Source: Deroplatys truncata | Taxonomy: Eukaryota; Arthropoda; Insecta; Mantodea; Mantidae | DNA length: 64,000 nucleotides | Assembly: GCA_030765065.1 (NCBI GenBank) | Contig: CM060990.1 | Span: 494,006,190-494,070,189 of the forward strand | Direction of reading: 5' to 3' | Shown here: piece after piece, positions 10,130-22,189 of the stretch | Numbering within the stretch: position 1 is the first letter of the stretch | Layout: every line of letters starts with the position of its first letter | Made by a program: the position numbers and the translations under genes | The notes under the pieces: model-generated | Told to the model about the DNA's origin: nothing | The model's database searches: none | The model's input: the letters and a program-made list of their open reading frames with translations, nothing else

Positions 10130-11628
10130 ATGGAAAAAAGAAAGACTTCACTAATGAAGAGAAGATTCAGTTCTAGGAAGCTTCCCTGGTAGATTTGTGC
10201 CAGGGAACATGTACTTAACTTGCACATGAGTTGCAGCTTTCTGTGTCCACATTGGGTACAATAGTAAAAATCAGATCAACTCTAACTTCAGCGCTTTTGA
10301 ATGTGGGCCAAATTCCAAGAAACGAAAATATGCAACACATTCAAAATATGAGGAATTGGAAGAAACCGTTAACAGCTGGCTTGAAACTACAAGAGCAGCA
10401 GGCATCTCAGTTGACAATGGATGCTTTTAAGGGAAAAACACTAAAGGTGGCCAAAATGTTTGGAATTGAATATTTCAGTACTTCTAATAGCTGGTTCAAC
10501 CGCTTCAGAAAAAAGGTACAACATAATCTATAAAACTGTCTGCGGAGAGTAAAATGCAGTTAATGATGATACTATGGAAGAATGTATCGGTGAAAAATTG
10601 CAGGAGCTTACTAGGAAATACAAACCTAGGAACATTTTTAATTTGGATGAAACTGGGCTGCCTTTTAGTGTGTTGCCCCGCAAAATTTTAGCATTCAAAG
10701 GTGATAACTGCCATGGTAGGAAGCACAGTAAAATGAGGTTAATAGTTTTGTTGGGAGCCAATGCTGATGGCTCTGAGAAGCTCCGCCCTTTTGTGATAAG
10801 GCAGGCCAGGAAGTCTCATTGCTTTAAAAATGTGCGGTCACTGCCAACCTGTTATGATGCCAATGAAAAAGCTTGGATGACTTCTGATCTTTTTCAACAG
10901 CAGTTGGCTGTTCTGGATGCAAAAATGGGGGCACAAAATAAGAAAATCATGTTTTTTATCGACCGTTGCCCTGCATATCCTATGGATGTGTACCTAAGGA
11001 ATATTCAATTGGAGTTCCTTCCGGGCAACTGTACTAGTAAGCTGCAGCCAATGGATTTGGGAGTTATACTCTCTTTCAAGGCTCTTTATAGAAAGAAATT
11101 GGTTTGGCGGGTTTTGTGCCCGATGGATGCTGGAAAGGATCCTGCATTTTTCAAAGTGTCAATCTTGGATGCACTCCATTTCATTGCCAAGTCATGGAAG
11201 GCTGTTAAGCAGTCTACCACATCAAACTGCTTTTTGAAAGCAGGAGTTTTCCAAGAACTGCACTAACTCCCAGCTGACAGCAGAGGAGGAGGAATAAGAA
11301 GACCTACTTCCTGCTACCTAGGAAATGTTGCAGCCAAACTGCACTTTTCAAGACTTTCTGCAGGCGGATGGTGCCATAATACTACTGAAGAAAGAGATGT
11401 GAAGGAGTTCGTTGTGGAACAAAAGGTAGCCAAATCTACCATCAGCGACGAAGAAGAAGAATAATGTGAAAGTGAAGTGATGCTTACCAGAGCTGAGGCA
11501 TCATCTGTTGCAGGGGGGGTTTTCATACAGATTTTGACAATCTGTATGAACTTGAAAGACAAACAGAAGATATAAGAAATAAAAGGCCCAAACAGAAATC
11601 CATTTTGGATTATTTTGGTACACAGTGA
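10130..11628 (+). pseudogene. Tigger-like transposase, frameshifted
   Basis: The start region reads MEKRK and then, in another frame, NEEKIQF-EASLVDLCQGTC, the pogo/Tigger psq helix-turn-helix. The CENP-B-type second helix-turn-helix ends GIEYFSTSNSWFNRFRKK. After a frameshift between 10520 and 10574, the DDE core is open for 230 codons: FNLDETGLPF (first Asp), FFIDRCPAYP (second Asp, normally DNCPAH, so N is now R), and LQPMDLGV (third Asp). The C-terminal tail is KRPKQKSILDYFGTQ. All three catalytic aspartates survive, but an internal stop and frameshifts in the N-terminal half inactivate it. Confidence 0.85.
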
Positions 11629-12060
11629 CTGCTTTCATTGTGGTATTAAAGCTCATTCATGTTGTTATTTCTATGCTATGTAAATAGTTATTTAAGTTAA
11701 AATGTTTCATGCAGAGAAAGAATTATTTATTACATCTTAGGTAATTCTACACCCATACTATAAAAATAACTAAATTAAAAGAATGTAGGTATTACATAAT
11801 ACTTAACTGCCCTTCTCCTAGCAAGTGAATAAGCAAAATTACAAAGACAGTGTAGTACCCGCAATTAGTTTACTCTGGATATTTGAAGTAAGTACTAGGG
11901 ATATGAACAAAACAATCTATAATATTAACAACGTGCATTTGGGAAATGCTAACCTCTTTCTCAAGGCATTTTTACCTATACAAGTGGTTTCCCATGATTT
12001 ACACTTTACCCCACTATTCCCCTGGTCTCTTGAAAAGTGTAAAACAGGGGTAATACTGTA

Positions 12061-13320
12061 CTACACAAGGGTATACATATATACAACCTAGTTATACATA
12101 AAATAAATAACTGTAATAATACAAAGTTGAAAAATCTGATGTGTTACAATCACATGACTCTCTATCCTTTATTGTTGATTATAATTGAGCTTCTGTAAGC
12201 TTATTTTTCTATCTAGTTCAGTTTGATTGAGATAAACCTTTGCAGAAACAGCTACATTACACATTTCTTTATAGATACAAAGGACCAGTGATAGCCAAAT
12301 GTTTAAGAACTGGATGTACACACTGGCCTTGAAATTCCATACTCTTTCCATAAAATCACGAGAAACAACTGAAAATTGACAGGACTTTAGAAGAATACAA
12401 AGTACTGAATAATTCAAACCATTAGTAACCGATATCTCAGAAATGGCTTATGGCACAAAAAACTTGTGTTTTAAAGAGATCTAAATTTGTAGTATGTTTT
12501 TGTATATTGCTTAACATATACAAGTTATGAAAGATTACACAAAATTACTTCCGAATGCAGAGGACTTTACAGCCTATTCCCAAAAAATTCAAGAAATACA
12601 TCTTATTTTTCATGTGTATACCTTTAATATATGGTATTTTAATAAAAATTGTTTTAGATACGCATGCGCACACATCCCTTCTGCTAAAAATGCTTTTTAT
12701 TTTATTCAGAGGGCTAAAAACATGTATTTCTGGTGAAATCTCAGTATCAAATTTTTGGGTGGAATAGAATAAAAATAGTTTATTTTAGCAATTTTTATAG
12801 CGTACAGGAGCTTTTTGAATGCTGTAGTCACAAAAGTAATCTAACATGCTGTTATCATTATTATGATTATTACTGCCATTATCATCATTATAAATGATTC
12901 TTTTTATCGTATTCATTTTAATGTACAGTATAACATAGGTTATAGATTTTCAAAGGGAGAAGGCTAAAATAATGTATAAATGAGAAAACATATAACTGAA
13001 TTTTCTCAATGAACTCAAACTATTTCTTTAGATTATCATTCAAACCAATTATTTATCATTTAGTGTAAGAAAGCAGTAAATGAAACAAATACAAATAATA
13101 ATATACTATTTACAGTACTTATATGCAAGTATTATTCATATTTCAAACTAAAAAAGAATTCAGAATACTTGTTTAAAAAAATTGTCAGTTTACTAGTTAA
13201 TTACATGCAACAATCACAGAAATGCTGTCATCATTTAAGCTTTGTAATGATACAAATCATTGTATAATTTCTAAAGCTTGAACTGCCTCATGTACACTGG
13301 AGAAACATTCATTATTTAGC
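12061..13320. other. AT-rich intergenic stretch, nothing assignable
   Basis: Several short overlapping open frames are present in a strongly AT-rich sequence, without any recognisable domain or repeat boundary. Confidence 0.5.
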
Positions 13321-13360
13321 TGCCGCCGCCGCCGCCGCCGCCGCCACCACCACCACCACA
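13321..13360. repeat. Trinucleotide microsatellite (GCC then ACC)
   Basis: About eight GCC units run directly into about five ACC units, a compound microsatellite in otherwise AT-rich DNA. Poly-glycine or poly-alanine readings across it on the minus strand are artefacts. Confidence 0.9.
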
Positions 13361-13589
13361 TGCAACCTGGGAAGAATAACCTTGCCCGACTGAATTGTTA
13401 ACATGTGCATAGCAATAATGCTTTCCAAAACTATTGATGCCTTGCCTAACATGCCTAATGTTTTGTGCTGCAACAGCAGAAATACAATTACAGAAACTAT
13501 GCATAATATTTGTAAATATAACACAAACATAATATATAAGTAAATGAATATATTTTGTACAAGGGGACCAGAAAAATGTGACATTAATG

Positions 13590-13731
13590 AGAAACTGTAT
13601 AACCGAAAAATGTGTAATTGAACTAAATATTAATGGACAAAGTTTGGTGGCTAAAAATTTAGCGTATATATCTACATAAAAAACTTAGCAGTGAATAACT
13701 TACAAGTGAGGTTTTACTGTATATATCTCAA
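13590..13731 (-). repeat. Solo transposon end, pogo-like style
   Basis: The minus strand begins TACAGTAAAACCTCACTTGT and runs into AT-rich sequence with the phrase TTTTTAGCCACCAAAC. The first ten bases resemble Tigger/pogo termini, but no partner end was found, so this is a low-confidence lone terminus. Confidence 0.3.
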
Positions 13732-13759
13732 TTCTTGTGTTCCTTATTATATTTTTGTA

Positions 13760-14100
13760 CTTTAAACTTTGACAATGCCATGAATTTGTAACAAAATTCT
13801 TAGATGAATAAAGGCAATAGATAATGCAAATGGAATCAATCTTTTGACAGGTTTGGGGTGGCAGCTGCCAAAGCGCAAATATTGTTACAGATTGGTGGGC
13901 TTTGCGGGTACCACTGTGGAAAAACTCTTGTTAATGAGTGAAATGTCTACATCAAAGAAAGTGGCTGGAGTGTACAAGGCTGTTACTGTGAATTGATTGG
14001 GTGCTTGCAAAAATGGACTTTCATTTTTATCAGAACAAACAAAAGTCAACCTTTGAAACTGACAAAACAAATTGCCCATAGATTCTAGCATACAAAGCAA
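13760..14100 (-). pseudogene. Penelope-like RT fragment, C-terminal part
   Basis: The minus strand reads FLQAPNQFTVTALYTPAT, SFSTVVPAKPTN, then in shifted frame LRFGSCHPKPVKRLIPFALS. This corresponds to the Penelope RT region where a LY-KPT-T-L--SCHP---K-SIP motif is followed by an R-R-IC segment. The same 40-bp block (GGCAGCTGCCAAAG and neighbours) recurs on the opposite strand at 22765-22805. Only the thumb-proximal part is left and it has frameshifts. Confidence 0.6.
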
Positions 14101-14930
14101 TAAAGTAGCAATGCAGCCAACTTACAGTCACACCATATGCAAAGCCTCCTGTGTTAAAGTGAGCCCAATTTTATTATAACAAAATGAATGGCATGTTCTC
14201 AATAAAATGTCATAAAATTAGACACTTTGTATCTCGAACAAATTTCCCTGTGGTTAACTGAACTCAGAGAGGATGGATTGTTGTTTCTGCAGTAAATTGA
14301 ATCATGTAACTTATCTTTCTAAAAATTAATGGTTAGCCCATTTTTGCAAGCATCCATTCAATTTCACCAAATACTTGGAATTCAACCATTGGAAAAAGTT
14401 TTTGAAAGTCTCTACACCATGGGTTCAAATCGCAATGAGATCATCAATGAACCTAATCCAGGCCAAAGGGCACAAGTCTTCAAAATGTAGAAAATCAAAA
14501 CAGTATGGCTTAATGCTGCGACATCTTGGAATGTGCAAATATTTTAGAATGTTACTTTCCACATTGCCTTCACACACCAGATAAGAGTATGAAAGAAAAT
14601 ATCATTGTTGACTATGACAATTATGGGCATATGAAATTTGTGGTTGTCTGAAAACATACATCTGTGTATAATTTTCTCAAGGTTCTACAAGAGCTTCAAC
14701 ATAATTGATGCTTACATTTATGAAAAGGATGGATATTAAATGTTGTTATGCATTAAATATTAATTTACATTATTTTCTGTTCAAAAGAAAACATATGCAT
14801 AATTTAAAATGTTATGACCTCAAAGACAACTTTTTAATTTGGATGAACATTTAAAATGAAATAGAGATAAACATATTATTTAAGCTGTGAAAGTTTTAAC
14901 ATGGAAACCCAAAAGGAACTTAGTTATAAA
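14101..14930. other. AT-rich gap, nothing assignable
   Basis: No recognisable gene. The 69-codon open frame near 14375 has no motif. Confidence 0.5.
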
Positions 14931-14934
14931 ATAT

Positions 14935-16135
14935 AAGTAACTAACCGGAACCAAGGTGCATAGTCTGCAACCCACCAAACCTGCCACTGTTCAGCTCCTT
15001 TGGCTGTCTGGCACGCGTTATTCTTTCTCCCTATGACGAGATCTTGGGAATTTAGGACAACTTCTCAAGGGATTTCACAAGAGCTAGAAAATGTTTCTAC
15101 AGCAATCTTTTTATCAGAAACTGAAATCACACTGTGGATGCTGCATGTTCCTGACACAGTTTTCAGTCCCACATCCCTGTATATTTAATAGCTGGACTTC
15201 TTCGTATTCCTCTTTGGTTGTGAATGAAATGCCATTCAGCTGACACTTGGAAATATGTCCAATGACACAGCAGATTGTATTGATCTGCTGACCCATCAAT
15301 GAAATAGTAGATTTTAATTATGTGTGAAAATTGTTGTTGTAGATAGGTAATCAGTTGTTTTTGAAAAAGATGAATTACAGGATTGTCATGCAATAAATAA
15401 ACTGATATAAGAGAAAAACATGTATGTTAGCTTTCTTGTAGTAAATAAAAAACGGATGGATATAAGTGCTCAAGACCTGTTCCAGTGGTATCCTTGTATG
15501 GCATCCTGTATATTAAAACTGTAATTTTCGGAATAGTCGCCGATAACAATGAATTCCTATGTTGAGTTACTATTTTCAGATGTTTCAGGTACGATGATTG
15601 AGCGATTGCTATGAAATTATGCTCTTTAAATTTTTTCAGACAGATAAGGAAATTACTGACAAAATTTTCAGTAATAGGTTTTATCAGGACCATCTCTGCT
15701 CTGTCTGTTGTTTTCCACTTTTTATGTATGACTCCTTCCATTAGATTTTTCTCCAATAATGAACTTAGAAATTCTGAAATAATTACAATCCCTGGGCATT
15801 TTTTACATCTGTCTAGATAACAATTTGGAGGTCTCTGACAAGCCATTTTTCGTATTAAACCTCAACAATGCTCATTTCACTTTCGTCATCATGGCTAACT
15901 TTTTGCAAACTCATTAAAATCAGTTTTCTATTTTCACAAATAGTGCATATCCGAACATTATGAGTTTCAGCTGCTCCCAATAGTATGCAGCATGCAAAAC
16001 ATGAAAATCCAATTTTAACGTCTGGGTGTCTGCTCTTAAATTCTGTATAAATTTCTTTAAGATTGGCTAATATCAGCCGTTTTTTCCTTCTCACTCTCTT
16101 CCTCTTTGATATGAAAAACTAAGTTGTTGGACCAT
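14935..16135 (-). pseudogene. Sola-like (tentative) transposase family, copy A
   Basis: The minus strand reads in order: RRKKRLILANLKEIYTEF and HPDVKIGFSCFACC; a cysteine pair region YLDRCKKCPGIVIISEFL; the block HKKWKTTDRAEMVLI; KEHNFIAIAQSSYLK; IYYFIDGSADQYN; and VSAEWHFIHNQRG. The same order is found in copies B (30.5 kb) and C (32.7 kb) on the plus strand. I recognise it as an arthropod/cnidarian repeat-associated protein family with conserved D-rich blocks (DF-ENY, DG-A-QY, CDGVGG) that look like a DDE/DDD nuclease core. The superfamily name is an inference. Copy A is split by frameshifts and its third block is degraded. Confidence 0.6.
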
Positions 16136-16180
16136 AATTCGGCTAAGTCGTCTTCATAAAAATTAACAAGTTTTGTAATA

Positions 16181-16753
16181 CAGGGAGAGCCAAAATGCTA
16201 TGAACCGGCTGCGCTGTGTTTTTCCTGTCCGCGTTCTCAGCACTTGTTGCCATCTGCCGCTATCATAGAAAGGCACAGATGAAACCATACAACATTTTTA
16301 AAACTACTTTTAAAGGTTCTACTTACCAACTTTATGAAAGTGTGTTTGAGGACAGAATTATTAGTAGAGATTTGTGGCCCCTCGGTCCTCCAAACTAACC
16401 TCCTGCGATTTCTGTCTCTGGGGTAACTTAAAACAAAGTGTGCAAGACAAACCCACACACCCTGGAAGAATTAAAACAAAATATCTGCCAGGAAATTGCC
16501 AGCATTTCTCAACGTGAACTATGGCAAGCGATGGATAGTTTCCCAAAGAGGTGCCAAAAATGTACGGACAACAATGGTGACCAGTTTCAGCATCTCCTTT
16601 TATAAAGTTGGTAAGTAAAGCCTTTAAAAGTGGTTTTAAAAATGTTGTATAGTTTCATTTGCACCTTTCTATAACAGCGGCAGATGACGAGCATCGAGGA
16701 CGTGGACAGGAAAAACACTGTGCAGCTGGTTCATAGTTTTTTGGCTCTCTCTG
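16181..16753 (+). mobile_element. Deleted mariner-like element (non-autonomous)
   Basis: Ends are CAGGGAGAGCCAAAA and its near-complement (GGCTCTCTCTG at the right end), flanked by TA at 16179-16180 and 16754-16755. Inverted arms of about 155 bp (16181-16336 and 16600-16753) enclose a 260-bp remnant of transposase C-terminus. The element is an internal deletion derivative of the DUF4817/DDE_3 mariner-like family also seen at 356-1440. Confidence 0.85.
16330..16600 (+). pseudogene. Mariner-like transposase C-terminal remnant
   Basis: Plus-strand reading gives ERIISRDLWPPRSSKLTSCD, then a WGNLKQSV segment, VQDKPTHPGR and a tail resembling the family's V-NN-G-----I-F. The LWPPRSPDLTP(C)D block, holding the last catalytic residue of these transposases, is still recognisable. 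The N-terminal two thirds are missing by internal deletion, and frameshifts are present. Confidence 0.7.
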
Positions 16754-17640
16754 TATAATCAGGTATGTGGTAATTATATTTTCTATCAGGTACTGACATT
16801 ATACCCATTTGTTTTAAGTAATTTTTGCTGTGCAAGCTGCATAAAGAGATACGCTAAACTTGTGCATTACTTGTCTTGTCTTGTCACATTTGTGCTCAGT
16901 CCAGCTTCTAAGAAGGCATGTAAGTGTCATGTACTTCTCATTAGTAGTTTTTATATATTCATAAATTTTTCCTTGAATTGGGCAACCATTTCATCCCTCA
17001 TTACTCTCACTGCACACACTGAACATTTTATTAATAGTCTCCTTAACCACAATGGCCTTCTTACAAGTGTATGATTTGGCACCAGAGAGTTTTCATTTGG
17101 AGATAGGTAATTCACCTAGAAAAGTTGGAATTTGATTCAAATGTTACCCTACAAATATTGTGAAAAATTGACTTTTTAATCAATTTGAATTTAATGATAA
17201 TCCAGTAAATAAAGGATATCAATGAATACGACTGTTGCCTCCGCCTCTGTTTCCAGTAGTACAATTCATCTTCACTTGATTTTCTTTTTTGGGGGGGGAG
17301 TTTTCTCTTCACTTGATTTTTCCTCCTCATAATCTGTTTCAGTTTCTTTAGCATTAGTAATTTTAAATACCTTCATATGACAGCAATCACATACAACTAA
17401 ATTCAGTAATTTATTTCGTATTTGTCACTATTCATTTGCAAAGGCACATAATATTCAATACTGATCTCCAACCAGGAGAAAAGCTGAGAGGAATTTGCAC
17501 TTTTGCTGTAGGCATCAACTGACAAGCATATGTGCAGTCGCTAACCATGTTGTCTTCTATCTGTTGCATCGCATCATATGTGCTTTTAAACCTTAAGTGC
17601 ATATCATCCTTAATTTTATTATTTAATCACTATAACAGTT
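16754..17640. other. AT-rich gap, nothing assignable
   Basis: No domain is recognisable. The 80-codon lysine-rich minus-strand frame at about 17112-17354 has no motif and is probably chance. Confidence 0.45.
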
Positions 17641-17799
17641 TGGCTGGTTCTATCATTAAATTTTAATGGTAGCATTGGCATGTGTTTATCTTGTGGGATA
17701 TAAAATATCAAATGATAAAAAGCGTTGGATTTGAAAGCACAAATAAATATTTATATGATGAACAGTCCTCAAATCCCTCTGAGCAGCTTTTAGATGAGG

Positions 17800-18349
17800 G
17801 TTGCACAAAAACAAGGTTTTGTTACTTGGGAGTAGTCGTGGGAGGGGCATAGCATCCCTGCTAAAAGAGGATTTGGGAAATGATTTTGATGTATTAGGTA
17901 TAGTTAAACCTAGGGCTGGGCTTTCTGATGTCACCGAGGATCTAGTAAAACTTCTGGTTTTACTAAGAGGGATCATGTAATTATAGTGGGTGAGCCAGGG
18001 ACAGCCTGGATAGAGACTGTAATTATATAATTGAAAAAGATCTATATGACATCAGCAAGACCAGTAACCATACAAATGTGGGTTTGTTGAACTGTTTCAT
18101 AGGCACGACAGGCCTCAGATTCATTGGAGGGTGAGGGACATGAATCTGCAACTTGAGAATGCCTTGTTGAGTCCTATCGCATCTCACATGGGCATGATAG
18201 ATGTTAGTGGTATAGGACTAGATGGTTACACATCTCATGGTTTGCACCTTAATTCTAGAGGCAAAATGCAGCTTTCGCAGCTAATTGCTAACAGAATTAG
18301 CAGGGGTAGAATTCCTGTTGTCAGCCGTTATAGGACTTTTTTAGATTAA
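17800..18349 (+). pseudogene. LINE ORF1, SGNH-hydrolase (esterase) domain
   Basis: In shifting frames the plus strand gives KVLLLGSSRGRGIASLLKED (block I, with the nucleophile position), GNDFDVLGIVKPRAGLSDV, a GG-G-S block near 17978-18005, TNVGF and VNLFHRHD, and finally IDVSGIGLDGYTSHGLHLNS (18201-18262) with the catalytic His in the D-YT-HGLHLN motif. This is the esterase domain found in ORF1 proteins of CR1-group LINEs. The last 72 codons are open; the front part is shifted. Confidence 0.7.
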
Positions 18350-18439
18350 ATAGGGCCCCCAGCAATAATTGTTTAAGGAATATAAAGAAATCAAACGTAA
18401 ATACAGGGGTATCCACAAACAATATTAATTCAGAAAAGA

Positions 18440-21270
18440 CAAATTATTAAAGAAATTCTTTCTGCATACTTCACCAAAACATAAGAGGTCTAAGAAACAA
18501 AGTAGATGAGCTTTCCCTGAGTCTTGCTTCAAAAAATCTATGGCCACATGTATTGTGCTTATCTGAACTTCATTTGACAGAAGGAATTCTTACTAATCTC
18601 ATTTCAAGGGTACTCTTTAGGAGCAGCATTTTCCAGACAAAATTTAAATAAAGGGGGGGGGGGTCTGTATATTTATAAGAGATAATGTTCCTTATAAATG
18701 TATTAATCTAAATTTTGCATTGAACAGCACATAGAAATGTGTGCGATTCAATTAGATATGAATAGGGTAAATTGAATAATAGTAGCTCTCTATCGATCAC
18801 CAAAGGGTAATTATGAGGTGTTCTCAAAAAGCAACTTGAAAGCACCTTAAAACGTCTGTTCAAACCTAAAAGAGAATTAATAATTTGCAGTGACATAAAT
18901 ATTGATTATCTGACTCCTAGTCTTACAAAGGATTAAGTTAGTCCTATATTTGCAACGTACAACATGTCCCACACAGTAAACTTCCCTACAACAATTCAAA
19001 ATACCTTATCTACTGCAATAGATAATGTAATTATAAGCATAAACAGATTAAAATCATATACCATTATCCCATTCACAAATGGCCTATCAGAACATGAGGC
19101 ACAAGTACTACATACTAAAGAAATAAATTTAAAGCTAAAACCAAAGCATAACTATCAGAAATCTAGAGCAATAGACGAAAGTAATCTAATAAGTTTTAAG
19201 CAATCAATCCACGAAGAATCTTGGAATGAAATGTATGAAATTAAGTGAGTAAACGACACATTTAATAGCTTTTACAGCATTTCAAAACTCATTTTCAAGC
19301 ATGCTTTCCAGTTAAATATACCAAAGTGCATAACAAGAGGAATAATTCGTGGATTACATTAGGTGTTAAAACTTCCTGTAAACACAAAAGAGAATTGTAT
19401 CAGGAAATGAAATATAATAACCCAAATCTACAATGTTACTGTAAGAAATATTGCAAACTCCTCAAAAGAAACAATAAAAGCAGCTGAAGTATTGTATGAT
19501 AATAAACAGATATGTAACTCAGATAATAAAATAAAAACCATTTGGAACATAATAAAGAGAGAAACAGGTAAGCGCCCTCAAGAGAGTCCCCAATAATACT
19601 AAATACTAGCACTCAAGTAATTAGTGAACCTCAGAAGGTTGCAGAGATTTTTAACAATTTCTTTCTGGACATTGCAGAAAAGTTAAACATAAAACATGGA
19701 AACAAGGAACCAGCATTAAATTTCTTAAGAAACTCCTTAATAGATAAAATCCCTGAATTCAAAATAAATATGACAACACCATCTGAAATTAATAGTATAA
19801 CAAATTCTCTTAAGACCAAAAATTCTTCTGGTTATGATGAAACAGCAAGCAAACTCCTAAAAACGCATTCGTGATAAATAAGCACTCCTCTTAGCTATTT
19901 ATGCAACGAATCATTAAAGGCTGGAATATTTCCTGATAGAATGAAATACTCAACTGTCAAACTCCTCTTCAAAAAAGGCAAGCAGGACAATATTTCATAT
20001 TACAGACCAATATCTCTCTTGTCAGTATTCTCAAAAGTATTTGAGAAAGTAATGTTTAACAGACTGTATAATTACATGGAAAATAACCTACTTGTCAGTG
20101 AACAGTTCAGTTTTACAAAAAGGAATATCAACAAGTAATGCAACTTACAAATTCATGCATGAAGTGTTAACAGCACTAGATGAAAATTTACATGTGGCAG
20201 GCATCTTTTGTGACCTAGCAAAACTGCAGTACTATGGAATAAAAAATGAAAATTTTAATTGGTTTATCTCCTATCTAAAAGATAGAAAACAAAGGGTAGA
20301 AATTAACATCAATCAGTTCCATAACAACACTTCAGAATGGAAATTAATAAAACATGGAGTTCTCCAAGGGTCAATATTGGGACCTCTGTTATTTTTAATT
20401 TACATAAATGACCTCCCAGTGTATATTAAACACATTGCTAGCATATATCTGTTTGCAGATGACACCAGTGTTCTAGTAACAAGTAAACATTTAAACGAGT
20501 GTGTTATAAAATTAAATTATGTCCTAAATTGCATGTCAGACTGGTTCAAAGCAAACAAACTTTCAGTAAACCTTGAAAAAACAAAAGTAGTCAAATTCAT
20601 AACTAACCACTCACCACAAACCCAAGTAGAAATAGGAATTAATGATTCATTATTGGTACAACCTAACGAAGTCAAATTACTAGGTCTTTTAGTAGACAAG
20701 CATTTAGATTGGAAGTCACATATTAACCACATCACACCTAAGCTTAACGCAGCATGTTATGCCATTCGAACCCTGGTAAACTTTCATTCAATTGATACGC
20801 TTAAGTTATTTTACTTTGCTTATTTTAATTCCATCATGGAATACGGAATAATTTACTGGGGCAACTCAGTAGATAGTAAATGCATATTTCTAATACCAAA
20901 AAGTTATATGAATAATTTGCAACACTCATAACAGGCAGTCACGCAAAGAACTATTTCAGAAACTAGGTTTACTAACCTTACCTTGAGTTTATATATTTTC
21001 CATCTTAAAATTTTATGCAAATAATCAACATAATTTTATTACAAACATGGAAGTACATAACTTTAACACTAGGCAAAAGAGAAATATCTATCATCCAAAT
21101 GCAAAGCTATCTTGCTTCCAAAAAGCAAGATATATAATGCTCTCCCCAGTAGTCTCAAGGAAAAACTTACCAATTTCAAAGTTTTAAAGCATCCCTAAAA
21201 GAGTACCTCTGTGATAAATCTTTTTACTCTCTAGAAGAATATTTAAACCACAATTTAGCCTGTTGACAAT
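18440..21270 (+). pseudogene. LINE ORF2 (endonuclease and reverse transcriptase)
   Basis: The endonuclease begins LHQNIRGLRNKVDELSLSLA (about 18477) and continues LCLSELHL and ALYRSPKGNYE, then ICSDINIDYL (the GDFN equivalent). The RT starts near 19941: YYRPISLLSVFSKVFEKVMF, HGVLQGSILGPLLFLIYIND (motif B) and LFADDTSVL (catalytic ADD). The C-terminus has KLLGLLVDKHLDWKSHI and a YSLEEYL-like end at about 21230. Motif A is gone: the text goes from FCDLAK straight to LQYYGIK, an in-frame loss of about 17 codons including F-D. Stops and frameshifts occur throughout. Confidence 0.75.
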
Positions 21271-21374
21271 TAAGTTCTAGTATACTACATATTCCTACAA
21301 TGTTAAGTTGCTGTATTAAGCCAAATAAGAAACACCTTTAATACATTTAATATATATATATATATTTGATGTAT

Positions 21375-21930
21375 TTATTTTAATATCGAATTTTGACCAT
21401 CTTTTCACATAAGTAAGGATGTAATTTTTGAGCAGTGACACAGGCTGTAAAGACTAAGGGAAGTGCATTTTATACTCAGTACCTAACCATCTAACTTTCA
21501 AAGTAGTAGAAATTTGATATTTACTGTATATTTTAGCACCATAATCTGGAACATTGTGCTCTTATATATATTTATTTATTTATTTGTTTATTTTATATGC
21601 AAAATTGTTTTATTGTACATATTTAATATTTTGTAATTGTATATCTTAAAATTCTGACACTCTTTGCATATTAGCAAAGATTTAAGCATTGAAGGGAAGA
21701 TATTTTGTATTCAGTAGACGTGACAATTTTTTAATGTAATAGAAATTTGATGCTTGCTGTTTTTTAATTAGCATCATAACTTAAAATGTTGTAAACTTTA
21801 TGTGTGCAAAAAGAATAAGTTAATTGTACATAATTGACAATTTTGTAAAATCCTGACACTCTTTGCATGCAAGTAAGGATATAATACCTTGTGCAGTGAC
21901 ACAGGCTGTAAAAGCACTTTATATTAAGTT
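21375..21930 (+). repeat. Degenerate 3' UTR repeats of the LINE (three copies)
   Basis: Three related blocks of about 100-150 bp begin near 21375, 21640 and 21850. They share the phrases TGACACTCTTTGCAT, AAGTAAGGAT-TAAT and, in two of them, GCAGTGACACAGGCTGTAAA. The repeats look like tandem duplication of the LINE 3' untranslated region before insertion, or serial 3' slippage. The third ends in a short AATACAATACAA tail. Confidence 0.65.
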
Positions 21931-22189
21931 CAATACAATACAAATATAAAAGCTTTTGACACATTCTATGTTCAAGGCCTTTGGGCCATCAAAGAACCTA
22001 CAGAACGCATAATTGTTTTATTTTTTGGAACATCTATAAGATTATTATAAATGTTTGTTTTGGAATATGCATGGCAATGCCCCCAAACTTCCCCCTTCAC
22101 TGCAGCTAAACCACTGATGTTACAAATGCTTTATAACAGGTATTTTAATTTTACTCTGATGCTGTTGATATACTAAAATTTAAAAGAAA

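Larger units (their letters stand above)
9233..12058 (+). mobile_element. Tigger-like (pogo superfamily) DNA transposon, complete but dead
   Basis: Left and right ends are CAGTATTACC and its complement, each preceded or followed by TA (9231-9232 and 12059-12060), the expected TA duplication. The outer similarity continues weakly into the next bases. The 2.8-kb body holds one transposase pseudogene in plus orientation plus a 297-bp SINE inserted in its left non-coding part. Left-end style (CAGTATTACCTCGCATTTAC) fits Tigger elements. The frame is interrupted, so the element cannot move on its own. Confidence 0.75.
17640..21960 (+). mobile_element. CR1/Jockey-group LINE with SGNH ORF1, decayed
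   Basis: ORF1 with an SGNH esterase fold (about 17800-18349) is followed by an endonuclease/RT ORF2 (18440-21270) and a 3' region with three degenerate repeats to about 21930. The domain order is that of CR1-like elements whose ORF1 protein carries an esterase. Both ORFs contain frameshifts and stops, and the RT has an in-frame deletion of motif A. The element is inactive. Its relative at 36.3-45.2 kb has the same plan. Confidence 0.7.

Noticed and set aside
12841-12915. ATT/ATC-rich stretch as a LINE tail
   Set aside because: No upstream LINE coding sequence and no target duplication could be seen.
13312-13584. Minus-strand frames ending in poly-Ala or poly-Gly
   Set aside because: Created by the GCC/ACC microsatellite; the rest has no domain.
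21340-21366. Short TA tract and repeated LINE 3' blocks as a CRISPR-like array
   Set aside because: Units are degenerate, unequal and without spacers; the sequence context is a eukaryotic LINE 3' end.
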